A stretch of DNA of 64,000 nucleotides from Nocardioides eburneiflavus (GCF_004785795.1 NZ_SRRO01000001.1:4907206-4971205), one strand, 5' to 3'; positions 27,902-36,637 are shown, counted from the first letter of the stretch. A program made the numbers and translations. The notes: a model not told the origin generated them from the sequence alone.

Positions 27902-28558
27902 ATGAGGACCCGGCGTCAGCGCTTCTCCGACTCGACCAAGCGCGCGCTCGTCGACGTCGCCGAACGGCTCTTCACCGAGCACGGCTACTCCGCCACGTCG
28001 CTGGACGCCATCGTGGCGGGCGCCGACGTCACCAAGGGCGCGCTCTACCACCACTTCAGCGGCAAGCAGGCGATCTTCGAGGCCGCCTTCGAGCGGGTGG
28101 AGTCGCGGGCGACGGCCGGCATCGCGCAGGCGACGGAGGGCCACCAGGACCCCTGGCTCAAGGCCCAGGCCGGCCTGCGTGCCTTCCTCGACGCGGTGCA
28201 GGAGCCGGGCTACCGCCAGATCGTGATCTCCGACGGCCCCTCGGTGCTCGGCCACGAGCGCTACCGCGAGCAGGAGGAGCGCTCGACGTACGCCATCGTC
28301 GACGAGATCGTGCGTGCGGTCCTGACCGACACCGAGTGGGACCTCGACGACGCCATGCTCGACACCTTCACCCGGATCTTCTTCGGCGCCATGTCGGCCG
28401 CGGGCGGGTCCGTCGCGGTCAGCGAGGACGCCGCCACCGCGGCCTTGCGGGTCGAGGCCGCGATCGGGTTCATCATGGCCGGCCTCCAGCGACTGCTGGA
28501 GGACGGCACCGAGCCGCCCGACCCCGTTCGTAGGTCCGGGGCTACTTCGCGAACGTGA
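27902..28558 (+). CDS. TetR family transcriptional regulator
   Basis: 218 residues. The N-terminal helix-turn-helix (ALVDVAERLFTEHGYSATSL, ADVTKGALYHHFSGKQAIFEAAF) is typical; the C-terminal ligand domain (YRQIVISDGPSVLGHERYRE) resembles a common actinobacterial subgroup. Before IS110 insertion it would have been divergent from the hypothetical gene at 25762-26286, its likely target. Its end overlaps the convergent DUF3048 gene by 17 bases. Confidence 0.9.
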   Translation: MRTRRQRFSDSTKRALVDVAERLFTEHGYSATSLDAIVAGADVTKGALYHHFSGKQAIFEAAFERVESRATAGIAQATEGHQDPWLKAQAGLRAFLDAVQEPGYRQIVISDGPSVLGHERYREQEERSTYAIVDEIVRAVLTDTEWDLDDAMLDTFTRIFFGAMSAAGGSVAVSEDAATAALRVEAAIGFIMAGLQRLLEDGTEPPDPVRRSGATSRT

Positions 28559-29564
28559 CGTTGCCGTTGACCGCTGGCACGAGCTCCATCCACACGTGCC
28601 CGGCCGGGACCGTGAGCTCGCCGTCCTTGGTCGACAGCTCGATCGCGCCCTTCAGGCCGTCCTTGCTCCACGTGCCGCGGATGACGCGACCGCCGTGGAA
28701 GAGCAGCGCCGCGCCCTTGCCCTCGAGCTTGGTCTCGGGCACCGGGTAGCCGGCGGGGTCGCGGTAGCCGGCGTCGCCGACCTTGACCCGCAGCACGAGG
28801 ATCGAGTCGGCGGGGAACTGGTCGCCCTGGGCGGCGTAGGAGTCGGTGTTGACGTAGCCGCCCTTCTGGAACTGCCAGCTGGTGGAGTGCGCTCCGAAGT
28901 CGGCCGTGAGGGTGCGGGCCTTGCCGCCCCTGGGCAGGTCGGCCGGCGTGCCCCACGGCAGGTAGGGGGGCGGCTCGTCCTCGGCCTTGAGCCGCTTGGC
29001 GATGTCGCCGAGGCGGGCGAAGAGGTTGTAAGGGGCCGAGCGCGTGGTCTCGCGGTAGACCCCGGCGTCGCCCTCGGTGATCCACGGGATGCCGGCGCCG
29101 TTGATGCGGTTGATCGTGACCGGGGCGGCACCGCTCGTCACGACGGTCGCGCCGTCGGGGACGATGCCGATGTCGCTGGCGCGCATCGAGCGCACCGGGC
29201 CGATGCTGGCCGGGACCTTGGAGTAGTAGAAGGCCGCCAGGCGGGTGTAGCCGCCCTCGACGAGCTCCTCGACGACGAGGTCGGCAGTGCCGAGCCCGAC
29301 CTGCGGGGCGCTGGAGGACGTGTTGTCGACCTTGGTGACGATCACCGGGTGCTTGGGCGCCTTGCTCGTGCGCTCGAGGCCGGTGAGGGGCCAGTAGGTC
29401 GGCTCCGGCGGCTCGGAGGTCTCCGAGGCGGTGGGCTCCGACGGCTCGTCACCGGCCGGCGTCGCCTCGTCGTCCCCGCCGCTGCAGCCGGCGAGCACCA
29501 GCGACGCCGCCACGAGGACGGCGGCGACTGCCTTGTACGACGGGAGGTGGGGGCGGTGACGCAC
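28542..29564 (-). CDS. DUF3048 (YerB-like) lipoprotein
   Basis: 340 residues. A lipobox LVLAGC with cysteine near residue 25 follows a hydrophobic segment. The DUF3048 blocks HPVIVTKVDNTSSSAPQVGL, ADLVVEELVEGGYTRLAAFY, IGPVRSMRASDI and APYNLFARLGD are clear. Function of the family is unknown; YerB of Bacillus is a lipoprotein of the same type. The GTG at 29564 has GGAG 6 bases upstream; a longer reading to 29642 would include the hairpin at 29609. Confidence 0.85.
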   Translation of the reverse strand: MRHRPHLPSYKAVAAVLVAASLVLAGCSGGDDEATPAGDEPSEPTASETSEPPEPTYWPLTGLERTSKAPKHPVIVTKVDNTSSSAPQVGLGTADLVVEELVEGGYTRLAAFYYSKVPASIGPVRSMRASDIGIVPDGATVVTSGAAPVTINRINGAGIPWITEGDAGVYRETTRSAPYNLFARLGDIAKRLKAEDEPPPYLPWGTPADLPRGGKARTLTADFGAHSTSWQFQKGGYVNTDSYAAQGDQFPADSILVLRVKVGDAGYRDPAGYPVPETKLEGKGAALLFHGGRVIRGTWSKDGLKGAIELSTKDGELTVPAGHVWMELVPAVNGNVTFAK

Positions 29565-29608
29565 GGGGGGCTCCGTTCGAGCGGGGGATCTCTGCCTTGC
29601 AGTGTGGG

Positions 29609-29640
29609 GGCGCGCCTCCTCCGATCGGAGAAGGCGCGCC
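29609..29640. terminator. 32-base near-perfect hairpin
   Basis: GGCGCGCCTCCTCCGA pairs with TCGGAGAAGGCGCGCC except at one position. It lies between the end of the NlpC/P60 gene and the start of the DUF3048 gene (both minus strand) and probably ends the riboswitch-controlled transcript. Confidence 0.6.
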
Positions 29641-29691
29641 ACAGGGTAGATCAGCCGGGACTGCCTACCAATCCGAGCCTGTCACGGGGAT

Positions 29692-30249
29692 TCAGGCGCG
29701 ACGCAGGGTGCCGCCGAACCACTGCGAGGTCCATGGCACGGCGACCCGGACCCGGTCGCCGGAGCCCGGCGCGTGCAGCATGACGGCGTGCCCGCGCGAC
29801 CAGCGCAGGAAGATCGCGGCGTGGTAGACGCCGCCGCTGCCGTGGAAGAACATCAGGTCGCCGGCGCGCATGTCCTTCTTCGCGACGCGGCGGGCGTGAC
29901 CGGCCTGGGCGCTCGACGTACGGGGCACGTCGAACCCGGCACGGGAGTACGCGTAGCGGATCAGCCCGGAGCAGTCGAAGCGGTGCGGCCCGGCAGCGCC
30001 GTAGCCGTACGCGTCGCCGCGCTGCCGCATCGCGACGTCGCGGGCGCCGAGGACGCGCTGTGCGACGCGGCGCTTGGCGCTGAGCCGGGTCTTCTGGGAG
30101 GTCGTGGTGGTGACCTGGTCGGTGTCGCCGGCTGCGGTGTCGGCGTCGCCGGCGGCGGTGGCGGGCAGGGCCGTCAGCGTCGAGGCGGTGACGCCGAGAC
30201 CGGCGAGGGCGAGCGCGCAGGCTCGCGCCGTACGAGTGGTCGCAGGCAT
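29692..30249 (-). CDS. NlpC/P60 cell-wall hydrolase under c-di-AMP riboswitch
   Basis: 185 residues with a signal peptide (1-33). The C-terminal NlpC/P60 domain shows the catalytic cysteine in HRFDCSGLIRYAYSRAG, then AGDLMFFHGSGGVYHAAIFL with the histidine. These enzymes cut peptide stems of peptidoglycan outside the cell. AAAGGA stands about 7 bases before the ATG. A ydaO-type riboswitch occupies the leader, as known for wall hydrolase genes in actinobacteria. Confidence 0.9.
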   Translation of the reverse strand: MPATTRTARACALALAGLGVTASTLTALPATAAGDADTAAGDTDQVTTTTSQKTRLSAKRRVAQRVLGARDVAMRQRGDAYGYGAAGPHRFDCSGLIRYAYSRAGFDVPRTSSAQAGHARRVAKKDMRAGDLMFFHGSGGVYHAAIFLRWSRGHAVMLHAPGSGDRVRVAVPWTSQWFGGTLRRA

Positions 30250-30263
30250 GGAGTGTTCCTTTC

Positions 30264-30435
30264 CCACGCCTGCGGGGTGAGCTGTCGGGTTGGGACTGGA
30301 AGGTGTCCCGCCGCGCACTCCGAGACGGGCGCGGCTTCACCCCGAGCCGACATGTGTCGGCGTGGAACCTGTGGGTCCCCCACTCCTGCCCTCGTGACTC
30401 GGGGGTACGTCCCGGTCGGGCAGGACTCGGCGTAG
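30264..30435 (-). ncRNA. Cyclic-di-AMP riboswitch (ydaO/yuaA class)
   Basis: Read on the minus strand the leader contains GGGGGACCCACAGGTTCC, CGGGGTGAAGCCGCG and CCCGACAGCTCACCCCGCAG, the conserved core blocks of this class in order. The outer stem CTACGCC (30429-30435) pairs with GGCGTGG (30264-30270). The ribosome site of the NlpC/P60 gene follows directly, so c-di-AMP probably lowers wall-hydrolase expression by a transcriptional or translational route. Confidence 0.9.
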
Positions 30436-30498
30436 CCCGGGACGGATCGGTCTCCCGATCGCGATCCAACGTGGCAGGGGCCTCGCCCGGATGCAAAG

Positions 30499-30532
30499 CC
30501 GGCCACGGTCCCGAGCGTGGGACCGTGGCCGG
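30499..30532 (-). terminator. Terminator hairpin after fabG
   Basis: A perfect 14-base stem (CCGGCCACGGTCCC and its complement) with a 6-base loop, followed on the minus strand by CTTTGC. It separates fabG from the riboswitch leader. Confidence 0.75.
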
Positions 30533-30561
30533 GATCACGCAGATCCACGCTCGTCAGGGGC

Positions 30562-31329
30562 TCAGCCGAGCTTGCGGCCTCCGTCGACGTACAACGTCTG
30601 CCCGGTGATGAACGACGCCTCGTCGCTGCACAGGAACGCCGCGGCCGCGGCGATGTCCTCGGGCTGGCCGACGCGGCGGACGGGGGTGGCCTCGGCGTTG
30701 AGACGCTGGAGCTCCTCGGGCTCGAGCTTGAGCCGGCGCGCGGTGGCGTCGGTCATCTCGGTGACGATGAAGCCGGGCGCGATGGCGTTGGCGGTGATGC
30801 CGAAGGGGCCGAGCTCGATGCCCAGGGTGCGGGTGAGGCCCTGGATGCCCATCTTGGCCGCGGAGTAGTTGGCCTGGCCGCGGTTGCCGAGGGCGGAGAC
30901 GCTGGAGAGGTTGAGGATCTTGCCGTACTTCTGCTCCACGAAGCGCGACTGCGCGGCCTTGGTCATGTTGAAGACGCCCTTGAGGTGGACGCCCATGACC
31001 ACGTCCCAGTCCTCCTCGGTCATCTTGAAGAGCAGGTTGTCGCGGGTGACGCCGGCGTTGTTGACCAGCACGTGGATACCGCCGAGCTCGTCGACGACGC
31101 GCTGGACGGCGGCCTCGGCGGCGGCGGAGTCCACGACGTCGCAGCCGACGCCGATGGCACGCGCCCCGTCGGTGAGCTCGAGGCGGGCGGCCGCCTCCTG
31201 CGCGGCGGCCTCGTCGAGGTCGAGGATCGCGACGGACGCGCCCTCGCTGGCCAGGCGCTGGGCGATGCCGAAGCCGATGCCTCGTGCTGCTCCGGTGATG
31301 ACGGCGACGCGACGGTCGTAGCGACCCAT
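30562..31329 (-). CDS. fabG: 3-oxoacyl-ACP reductase FabG-like SDR
   Basis: 255 residues, a classical short-chain dehydrogenase. The NADPH loop VAVITGAARGIGFGIAQRLA, NNAGVTRDNLLFKM, the catalytic S in LNLSSVSALGNRGQ and YSAAKMGIQG (Tyr and Lys) are present, with the FabG-like GFIVTEMT and ITGQTLYVDGG. It probably reduces 3-oxoacyl-ACP or -CoA. GAGGAG about 8 bases upstream of the ATG is a good ribosome site. Monocistronic between two terminators or promoters. Confidence 0.88.
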   Translation of the reverse strand: MGRYDRRVAVITGAARGIGFGIAQRLASEGASVAILDLDEAAAQEAAARLELTDGARAIGVGCDVVDSAAAEAAVQRVVDELGGIHVLVNNAGVTRDNLLFKMTEEDWDVVMGVHLKGVFNMTKAAQSRFVEQKYGKILNLSSVSALGNRGQANYSAAKMGIQGLTRTLGIELGPFGITANAIAPGFIVTEMTDATARRLKLEPEELQRLNAEATPVRRVGQPEDIAAAAAFLCSDEASFITGQTLYVDGGRKLG

Positions 31330-31445
31330 GTGAACGGCTCCTCGGGCTGGGTGACTGGGGCTCGGGTGACGGGCTGTCCCGGGAGGATCTCATGAGAGTT
31401 GTGGAGATCCGGCACAGGGACGCGACGTACGGGCCGAGGTGTGAC

Positions 31446-31451
31446 TAGCGT
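31446..31451 (+). promoter_or_regulatory. Putative leaderless -10 box of the PAP2 gene
   Basis: TAGCGT, spacer GGCGCGC, ATG at 31459. Confidence 0.55.
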
Positions 31452-31458
31452 GGCGCGC

Positions 31459-32523
31459 ATGGGTCGGGGGGACTTCCGAGGCGCAGCCGCAGTGGCGGCC
31501 GCGATGGCCGTGGCGACGCTGGTGGTCGCCGCGGCGTACGACCTGCCCGTGCGGGACCCCGACGGGGTCTCGGTCCCGACGTGGGTGCGGCTGCCGCTCA
31601 TCGTGCTGGCCGCCGTGCTGCTGGACGTCGTCGCGCGGTGGGTGCTGGCGCTGCGGGGTCGCGAGGGTCCGGTCACCGTGTCGGACGCGAGGTCGGTGCT
31701 GCGGTCGGTGGTGGTCGCACGCTGGGACCTGGCCCAGGTCCGTTTCACCCTGAGCGGCCTGCTGGCGTGGTACGTCGCCTACGTCGCATTCCGCAACCTC
31801 AAGGGCTACCTGCCGTTCGTCAACGAGCGCCTGTGGGACACCGAGCTCGCGCGGCTGGACCGTGTCCTGTGGCTGGGCCACGACCCCGCCGCCGTGCTGC
31901 ACGAGGTGCTGGGCACGGGCTGGGCGGCCTGGCTGATGTCGGGCGTCTACGTGCTGTGGATCGGACTCGTGCCGGCGGCCCTCGCCGTCGCGCTGGTGTG
32001 GACGCGGCGCTCGCTCGCCGGCGAGCTCTACGTCACCGCCATCTCCTTCAACTGGCTGCTCGGGGTGGCGGTCTACTACCTGGTGCCGTCGCTCGGCCCG
32101 GTCTACTCCCGTCCGCAGGGGTTCGCCGACCTCTCCCCCACCTTCAACACCCGGGTGCAGGAGTGGCTGCTGCAGGACCGCGTCGACGTCCTCGCCGGCG
32201 CGTGGGACACCAGGGCCGTCCAGACCGTGGCCGCCTTCGCCTCGCTGCACGTGGCCATCACGGTGACCACCTGCCTGGTCGCGGAGGTGCTGCGGCTGCC
32301 GTCGTGGGTGCGCGTCACGTGCTGGACCTTCGCCGTGCTCACGTCGGTGTCGACGGTCTACCTGGGTTGGCACTTCTTCGTCGACGTCCTGGGCGGAGCG
32401 GTCGTCGGGGACGTCGCGCTCGTGCTCGCCGCCACGGCGACCGGTCACCCCTTGCGGCGCGAGCGCGTACGCCCGCGTGACGTCGTCGCGGACGTGGACC
32501 GCGAGCAGGCCGGGCGGGCCTAG
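31459..32523 (+). CDS. PAP2-family membrane phosphatase or phospholipid synthase-like protein
   Basis: 354 residues with six or more membrane segments. The PAP2 signature is in the C-terminal half: YYLVPSLGPVY, FASLHVAITV (SxxH) and VYLGWHFFVDVLGG (GWHxxxD). The family includes lipid phosphatases and inositolphosphoryl transferases (PAP2_3); which is meant here is unclear. The last four bases overlap the convergent HIT gene. Confidence 0.8.
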   Translation: MGRGDFRGAAAVAAAMAVATLVVAAAYDLPVRDPDGVSVPTWVRLPLIVLAAVLLDVVARWVLALRGREGPVTVSDARSVLRSVVVARWDLAQVRFTLSGLLAWYVAYVAFRNLKGYLPFVNERLWDTELARLDRVLWLGHDPAAVLHEVLGTGWAAWLMSGVYVLWIGLVPAALAVALVWTRRSLAGELYVTAISFNWLLGVAVYYLVPSLGPVYSRPQGFADLSPTFNTRVQEWLLQDRVDVLAGAWDTRAVQTVAAFASLHVAITVTTCLVAEVLRLPSWVRVTCWTFAVLTSVSTVYLGWHFFVDVLGGAVVGDVALVLAATATGHPLRRERVRPRDVVADVDREQAGRA

Positions 32524-32969
32524 CTGAGGGGCCGGCCCTCGGGCCGGCCGTCGGGCCGGCCGTCGAGTGCCGCGCGGAGACGGGCGGCGTACGTCTCGGG
32601 CTCGCCTGCGGCGTACTTCGTGCGGGGCCAGAAGAAGCCGCGCAGGCCGTCGCCCTTGGTGCGCGGCACGACGTGCAGGTGCAGGTGCGGCACGGACTGG
32701 CTCACCGTGTTGTTGACGGCGACGAAGGAGCCCTGGGCGCCGAGCCCGTCCTTGACCGCGGTCGCGATGCGTTGGGCGGCGAAGAGGAACGGGTCGCGCA
32801 GCGCCGCGGGGAGGTCGGGCAGGGTCTCGACGTGGTCGCGCGGCACGAGCAGGACGTGGCCCTTGAAGACCGGGCGGGTGTCGAGGAAGGCGACCAGGTC
32901 GTCGGTCTCGAGGACGAGGTGGCCGGGCACGTCTCCGGCGACGATCTGGCAGAACACGCATCCGTCCAC
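32520..32969 (-). CDS. HIT family hydrolase
   Basis: 149 residues. CVFCQIVAGDVPGHLV, KGHVLLVPRDHVETLPDL and the histidine triad SVPHLHLHVVPR are complete. HIT proteins cleave nucleoside phosphoramidates or dinucleotides. The C-terminus ends in repeated GRPDGRPEGRP, encoded by GGCCGGCC-type repeats at 32525-32565. GTG start. Confidence 0.9.
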   Translation of the reverse strand: MDGCVFCQIVAGDVPGHLVLETDDLVAFLDTRPVFKGHVLLVPRDHVETLPDLPAALRDPFLFAAQRIATAVKDGLGAQGSFVAVNNTVSQSVPHLHLHVVPRTKGDGLRGFFWPRTKYAAGEPETYAARLRAALDGRPDGRPEGRPLS

Positions 32970-32994
32970 GGACGGATCGTCGCACGCGGGTCGA

Positions 32995-33366
32995 TCAGGC
33001 GTTCAGGACCGCCCAGGCGATGAGCTTGTCGAGCCGGCGGATGTCGATCTTCTTGTCGAGCTTGATCTTGATGTGCCCCGCCCGTGTCCACATCTCGAGC
33101 TCGGCGTTGAAGTCGAGCAGCTTGCCGGCGTTCTCGGACGACCACATGTCGATGCGGCTGTAGGGAAGTGAGTAGACCTCCACCTTCTTGCCCGTGAGCC
33201 CTTGGGCGTCGCGCACGACCAGGCGCTTGGTGGTGAAGATCGCTGAGTCCCGGAAGGTCTTGTAGGCCGCGACGGCCTGCTCTCCGTCGACGAGGAGGTC
33301 GTTGACGTCGGCGGGGACGGGGATCTCCTGGAGGAGGGTCCATGACGTGATCGCTGCGGTTTCCAT
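32995..33366 (-). CDS. Bacterial PH-domain protein (YvqM/PF08000-like)
   Basis: 123 residues. VDGEQAVAAYKTFRDSAIFTTKRLVVRDAQGLTGKKVEVYSLPYSRID followed by IKIKLDKKIDIRRLDKLIAWAVL is the usual bPH pattern. Function unknown; cytoplasmic. The ATG at 33366 was chosen over an earlier in-frame codon at 33411 because homologues begin at about this point. Confidence 0.75.
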   Translation of the reverse strand: METAAITSWTLLQEIPVPADVNDLLVDGEQAVAAYKTFRDSAIFTTKRLVVRDAQGLTGKKVEVYSLPYSRIDMWSSENAGKLLDFNAELEMWTRAGHIKIKLDKKIDIRRLDKLIAWAVLNA

Positions 33367-33482
33367 GCGCGAGAGCGTCGCAGACGACAGGGCCGGCGCG
33401 TCGCGGATCACGCAACTTCGACAAGGTGGTCCTGATGGTCCGCGCGACCCATCCGCAGCGGGTCACTGTCGGTGGCGATCCC

Positions 33483-33488
33483 TACCAT
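33483..33488 (+). promoter_or_regulatory. Leaderless -10 box of the second DUF222 gene
   Basis: TACCAT, spacer CGAACAC, ATG at 33496, with ACTGTCGG ten bases upstream of the hexamer exactly as in the first copy. Confidence 0.65.
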
Positions 33489-33495
33489 CGAACAC

Positions 33496-34944
33496 ATGAC
33501 CGACACCCTCCCCGGGCTCGACGCGACCGGCCTCCTGGCTGCCGCGAGCGAGGCCGTGCGCGGGCGCCGGCTGGCCGAGGTCCGCGACCTCGAAGTCCTC
33601 GCCCAGTGGGCAGTGGTCCACTCCACCGACCCCACCGAGGGGCCCGACGGCGCACAGGCCCGACGTCTCGGTGACGTGCTGGTCCAGCTCGGCGGCGAGG
33701 GCACACCGGGTGTGCAGGACTTCTGCCTCGGTGAGATCGCGATCGCCCGGGGCACGGGCGTCACCGCCACCACCAACGCGCTGGCCGACGTGCTCGACCT
33801 CCAGCACCGGCTGCCGGCGACCTGGGCGATCGTCCGATCCGGCGAGGCGGAGGTCTACATCGCCCGACGGGTCGCGCGGCTCACGCGCCACCTGCCCGCC
33901 GACCGCGTCGGCGTCGTCGATAGCGCGGTCGCGAGGATCATCGCCCACGAGGCAGGCGGGCGGGTGCTCGCCGTCGCCGAGGGCAAGGTCATCGAGGCCG
34001 ACCCGGCCCTGCACGACGAGCGCGTCGAGGCGGAGAAGGCCCGTCGCTACGTCGGCTCCGGGCGCACCGACGAGTACGGCCTGCGCACCGTGATCGCGCG
34101 CATCGAGGCCGGTGACGCCGTGTGGGTCGAGGCGACCGTGCAGCGGGCGGCCGACATCCTTGCTCCCACCCACCCCGAGGTCGGCGCCGACGAGCTGCGC
34201 GCCATCGCCTTCGGCCACCTCGCCCGCCCGGCCGAGCTCCTCCAGCTGCTCCTCGAGCACACCGACGACACCCTCCCCGGCACCGAACCGGCCGAGCCCG
34301 ACCAGCCCGACCAGCCCGACCAGTCCTCGAGTCGTGCGACCGCGTTCCCCGCCGACCTCCTCGACGCTCTGCGCTCCCTCGACCTCACCCCGCTCGCACC
34401 GAAGGCCGTGCTGCACGTCCACCTCCACGAGGCGGCACTCGCCGGCGCCGATGCCGTCGCCCGGGTCGAGGGGCTCGGACCGACCTCCGTGTCCGCGCTG
34501 TGCGCGTTGCTGGGCCGCGCCCGGTTGACCGTACGTCCGGTGCGAGACCTGTCGTCGCGGGTGCGCACCACCGCCTACGAGCACCCCGAGTCCCTCAAGG
34601 AGCAGGTCTACCTGACGACCGGCGGGGACTACTGGCCCTTCGCCAGCTCCACCAGCCGCCGGGTCGACTACGACCATCCCACTCCCTACGACGACACCGG
34701 CCCACCCGACCCGAAGCATCCGCAGACGGGGTCGCACAACTCCGGCCCACTCGGCAGGCGGCACCACCGTTGGAAGACGCACGCCGGCTACCGATCACGC
34801 CAGTGCGGCCAGGGCCGCTATGTCTGGCTGAGCCCGCACGGGCTGGCCTTCAACGTCGACCACCGCGGAACCCGCGGCATCGATCCCCACCACGCGCGGG
34901 AGATCCTCGAGGCGCCGCCGGGCGTCGACCTCTACTTCACCTGA
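33496..34944 (+). CDS. DUF222 family protein with degenerate HNH region
   Basis: 482 residues, nearly the length of the copy at 2843-4294. The DUF222 part (LPGLDATGLLAAASEAVRG, LADVLDLQHRLPATWAIV, AEVYIARRVARLTRHLP) is followed by an acidic linker with EPDQPDQPDQ. The C-terminal HNH equivalent reads VDYDHPTPYD and RRHHRWKTHAGYR: a DH and HH survive, but the zinc cysteines of normal HNH nucleases are absent, so activity is doubtful. Same promoter architecture as the other copy. Confidence 0.8.
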   Translation: MTDTLPGLDATGLLAAASEAVRGRRLAEVRDLEVLAQWAVVHSTDPTEGPDGAQARRLGDVLVQLGGEGTPGVQDFCLGEIAIARGTGVTATTNALADVLDLQHRLPATWAIVRSGEAEVYIARRVARLTRHLPADRVGVVDSAVARIIAHEAGGRVLAVAEGKVIEADPALHDERVEAEKARRYVGSGRTDEYGLRTVIARIEAGDAVWVEATVQRAADILAPTHPEVGADELRAIAFGHLARPAELLQLLLEHTDDTLPGTEPAEPDQPDQPDQSSSRATAFPADLLDALRSLDLTPLAPKAVLHVHLHEAALAGADAVARVEGLGPTSVSALCALLGRARLTVRPVRDLSSRVRTTAYEHPESLKEQVYLTTGGDYWPFASSTSRRVDYDHPTPYDDTGPPDPKHPQTGSHNSGPLGRRHHRWKTHAGYRSRQCGQGRYVWLSPHGLAFNVDHRGTRGIDPHHAREILEAPPGVDLYFT

Positions 34945-34972
34945 GCAGCTCGACCGTGGGTCCTGGGTGGCC

Positions 34973-35706
34973 TCAGGCCGAGCAGTCGAAGGTGGGGTCC
35001 AGCTCGCTGGGCCCGGGCGCAGCAGGCCCCGTCCCGCGAGCACGGGTCCGAACAGGTAGGCCAAGGCATCCAGGTCGCACTGGGAGAACAGCGGGTCCGG
35101 GGCGTCGCCGATCCAGCCGTACCCCATCAGGTCGGTGCTCTCGAGCAGGTTGGTGGCGTGGCCGAGGCCGAGTGCGTGGCCCAGCTCGTGGAGCGTCACG
35201 TAGTACAGGTACTCCGGCGTGTAGCTCTCCTCGGTGGCGAACTCCGAGGACACGATGATGTTGCCGCAGCCCGTGGCCCCGCAGATCGCGTACCCGGCGA
35301 AGACGACCCCGCCTGCGTGCGGCACGTAGTGCAGGACGATGTCGGCGGACCTGCGCTTGGAACCCGTCACGTCCGTCAACGTGATCTCCCCGTCGAAGCA
35401 CGAGCGGAGCACCTCGTCCCACGACTCGATGGCGTCGCGCACGGCGGCGAGATGAGCGTCGGAGACGTTGGGCGCGGCCTGCACGCCGACCGTGAGGTGC
35501 GTGTCGTCCCACACGTACTTGTTGGGGTAGTAGTAGTTGAGGATCACCAGCTCCTCGGCGTCGGACTCGGGCAGGTTGCAGTCCACACCGCTGCCCGCGG
35601 TCGATCCCGGCTTGGCCGACGTCGCGGGCGCAGCCGCCAGGCCGAGGCTGCCCAGCAGGAAGGCCAGCAGGAGGGCCAGCACGAGGAGAAGTCGTCGGAT
35701 GCTCAT
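34973..35706 (-). CDS. Secreted matrixin-like metalloprotease, apparent frameshift near C-terminus
   Basis: About 244 residues once the frame is repaired. A signal peptide (1-32) precedes a matrixin-like domain with TLHELGHALGLGHATNLLESTDLMGYG: the zinc motif HExxHxxGxxH and the Met-turn. At about 35033 (a CCC run, GGG on the coding strand) one base appears missing. Without repair the frame runs 150 bases antisense into the DUF222 gene; with it the protein ends ELDPTFDCSA and TGA at 34973. GGAG lies 6 bases before the ATG. Confidence 0.75.
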
Positions 35707-35925
35707 CGCGCGCTCCAGGGCGGTCGGGGGAGCTCGACCGAGAGCAGGCTCCCGGGGGGATCTCGACGCTACGCCGCCGGGACAGCATCGGGAAGAGCCG
35801 GCGCGCCCGCTCGTGCCGAGGACCACGCGACAGGGGGCGAGTTGGCGCGTTCTGCCACGCGCGCGCCCAGCCGGTGTGACCCTTGAGGAGTCAGCACCAT
35901 CGTGATCCCGTGGGGGAACCGCACC

Positions 35926-36619
35926 ATGACCACGCTCGTCCGCGCGCTCGCGCTTGCCGTCGTCTCGCTCGGCCTCACCGCCGGCCTCGCGATCGTGGTG
36001 CAGGCGCCCGCGTCGGCCTTCTCCGACCGCGACTGCGGCGACTTCCCGAGCCAGGCCGCCGCACAGAACTTCTTCCTGCAGGCCGGCGCGGGCGACCCGC
36101 ACCGCCTCGACGACGACGGGGACGGGGTGGCGTGCGAGTCCAACCCGTGCCCGTGCATCGGCCGCGGCAGCACCGCGCCCCAGCAGCTGGCCAACACCCA
36201 GACGCAGCAGACCCACCGCGAGACGGGCAACGTCGTGCGCGTCACCGACGGCGACACGCTCCGGGTGCGCCTGCGCAGCGGCGCGCGTGTCGGTACGCAT
36301 GCTCGGGATCGACACCCCGGAGCGCGGCCGCTGCGGTGCCCAGGAGGCGACGGCCAACCTCCGCCGGCTGGCCCCGGTGGGGTCGACCGTGCACCTGGTC
36401 TCCGACCGGACCCAGGCCGCGAAGGACAGGTACGGCCGGTTGCTGCGCTACGTGAAGCGTGAGGGCGGCTTCGCGGACCTGTCCTACCGGCAGGCGTGGA
36501 GCGGGTTCACCCGGCCCTACGTCTACGGCGGCAAGCCGGTCGCGCGGCACGGCACGTACGTCCGCGCGATCCGCGACGCGCGCGACCACCAGCGGGGCGC
36601 GTGGAACGGGTGCTGGTGA
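35926..36619 (+). CDS. Secreted Excalibur-domain thermonuclease, frame broken
   Basis: A signal peptide (1-35) is followed by an Excalibur calcium-binding motif (DRDCGDFPSQAAAQNFF and DPHRLDDDGDGVACE) and a staphylococcal-nuclease domain (RVTDGDTLRVRL, RMLGIDTPERGRCG, RYGRLLRYV, WNGCW). The two parts are in different frames; the switch is at 36281-36288 in a GCGCGC stretch, where one base appears extra (or two missing). The ATG at 35926 is preferred over a GTG at 35902. An extracellular nuclease is predicted if intact. Confidence 0.75.
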
Positions 36620-36624
36620 CGCCG

Positions 36625-36630
36625 TAGCCT
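36625..36630 (+). promoter_or_regulatory. Putative leaderless -10 box of the Imm-5-like gene
   Basis: TAGCCT, spacer CGCCGTC, GTG at 36638. Confidence 0.5.
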
Positions 36631-36637
36631 CGCCGTC

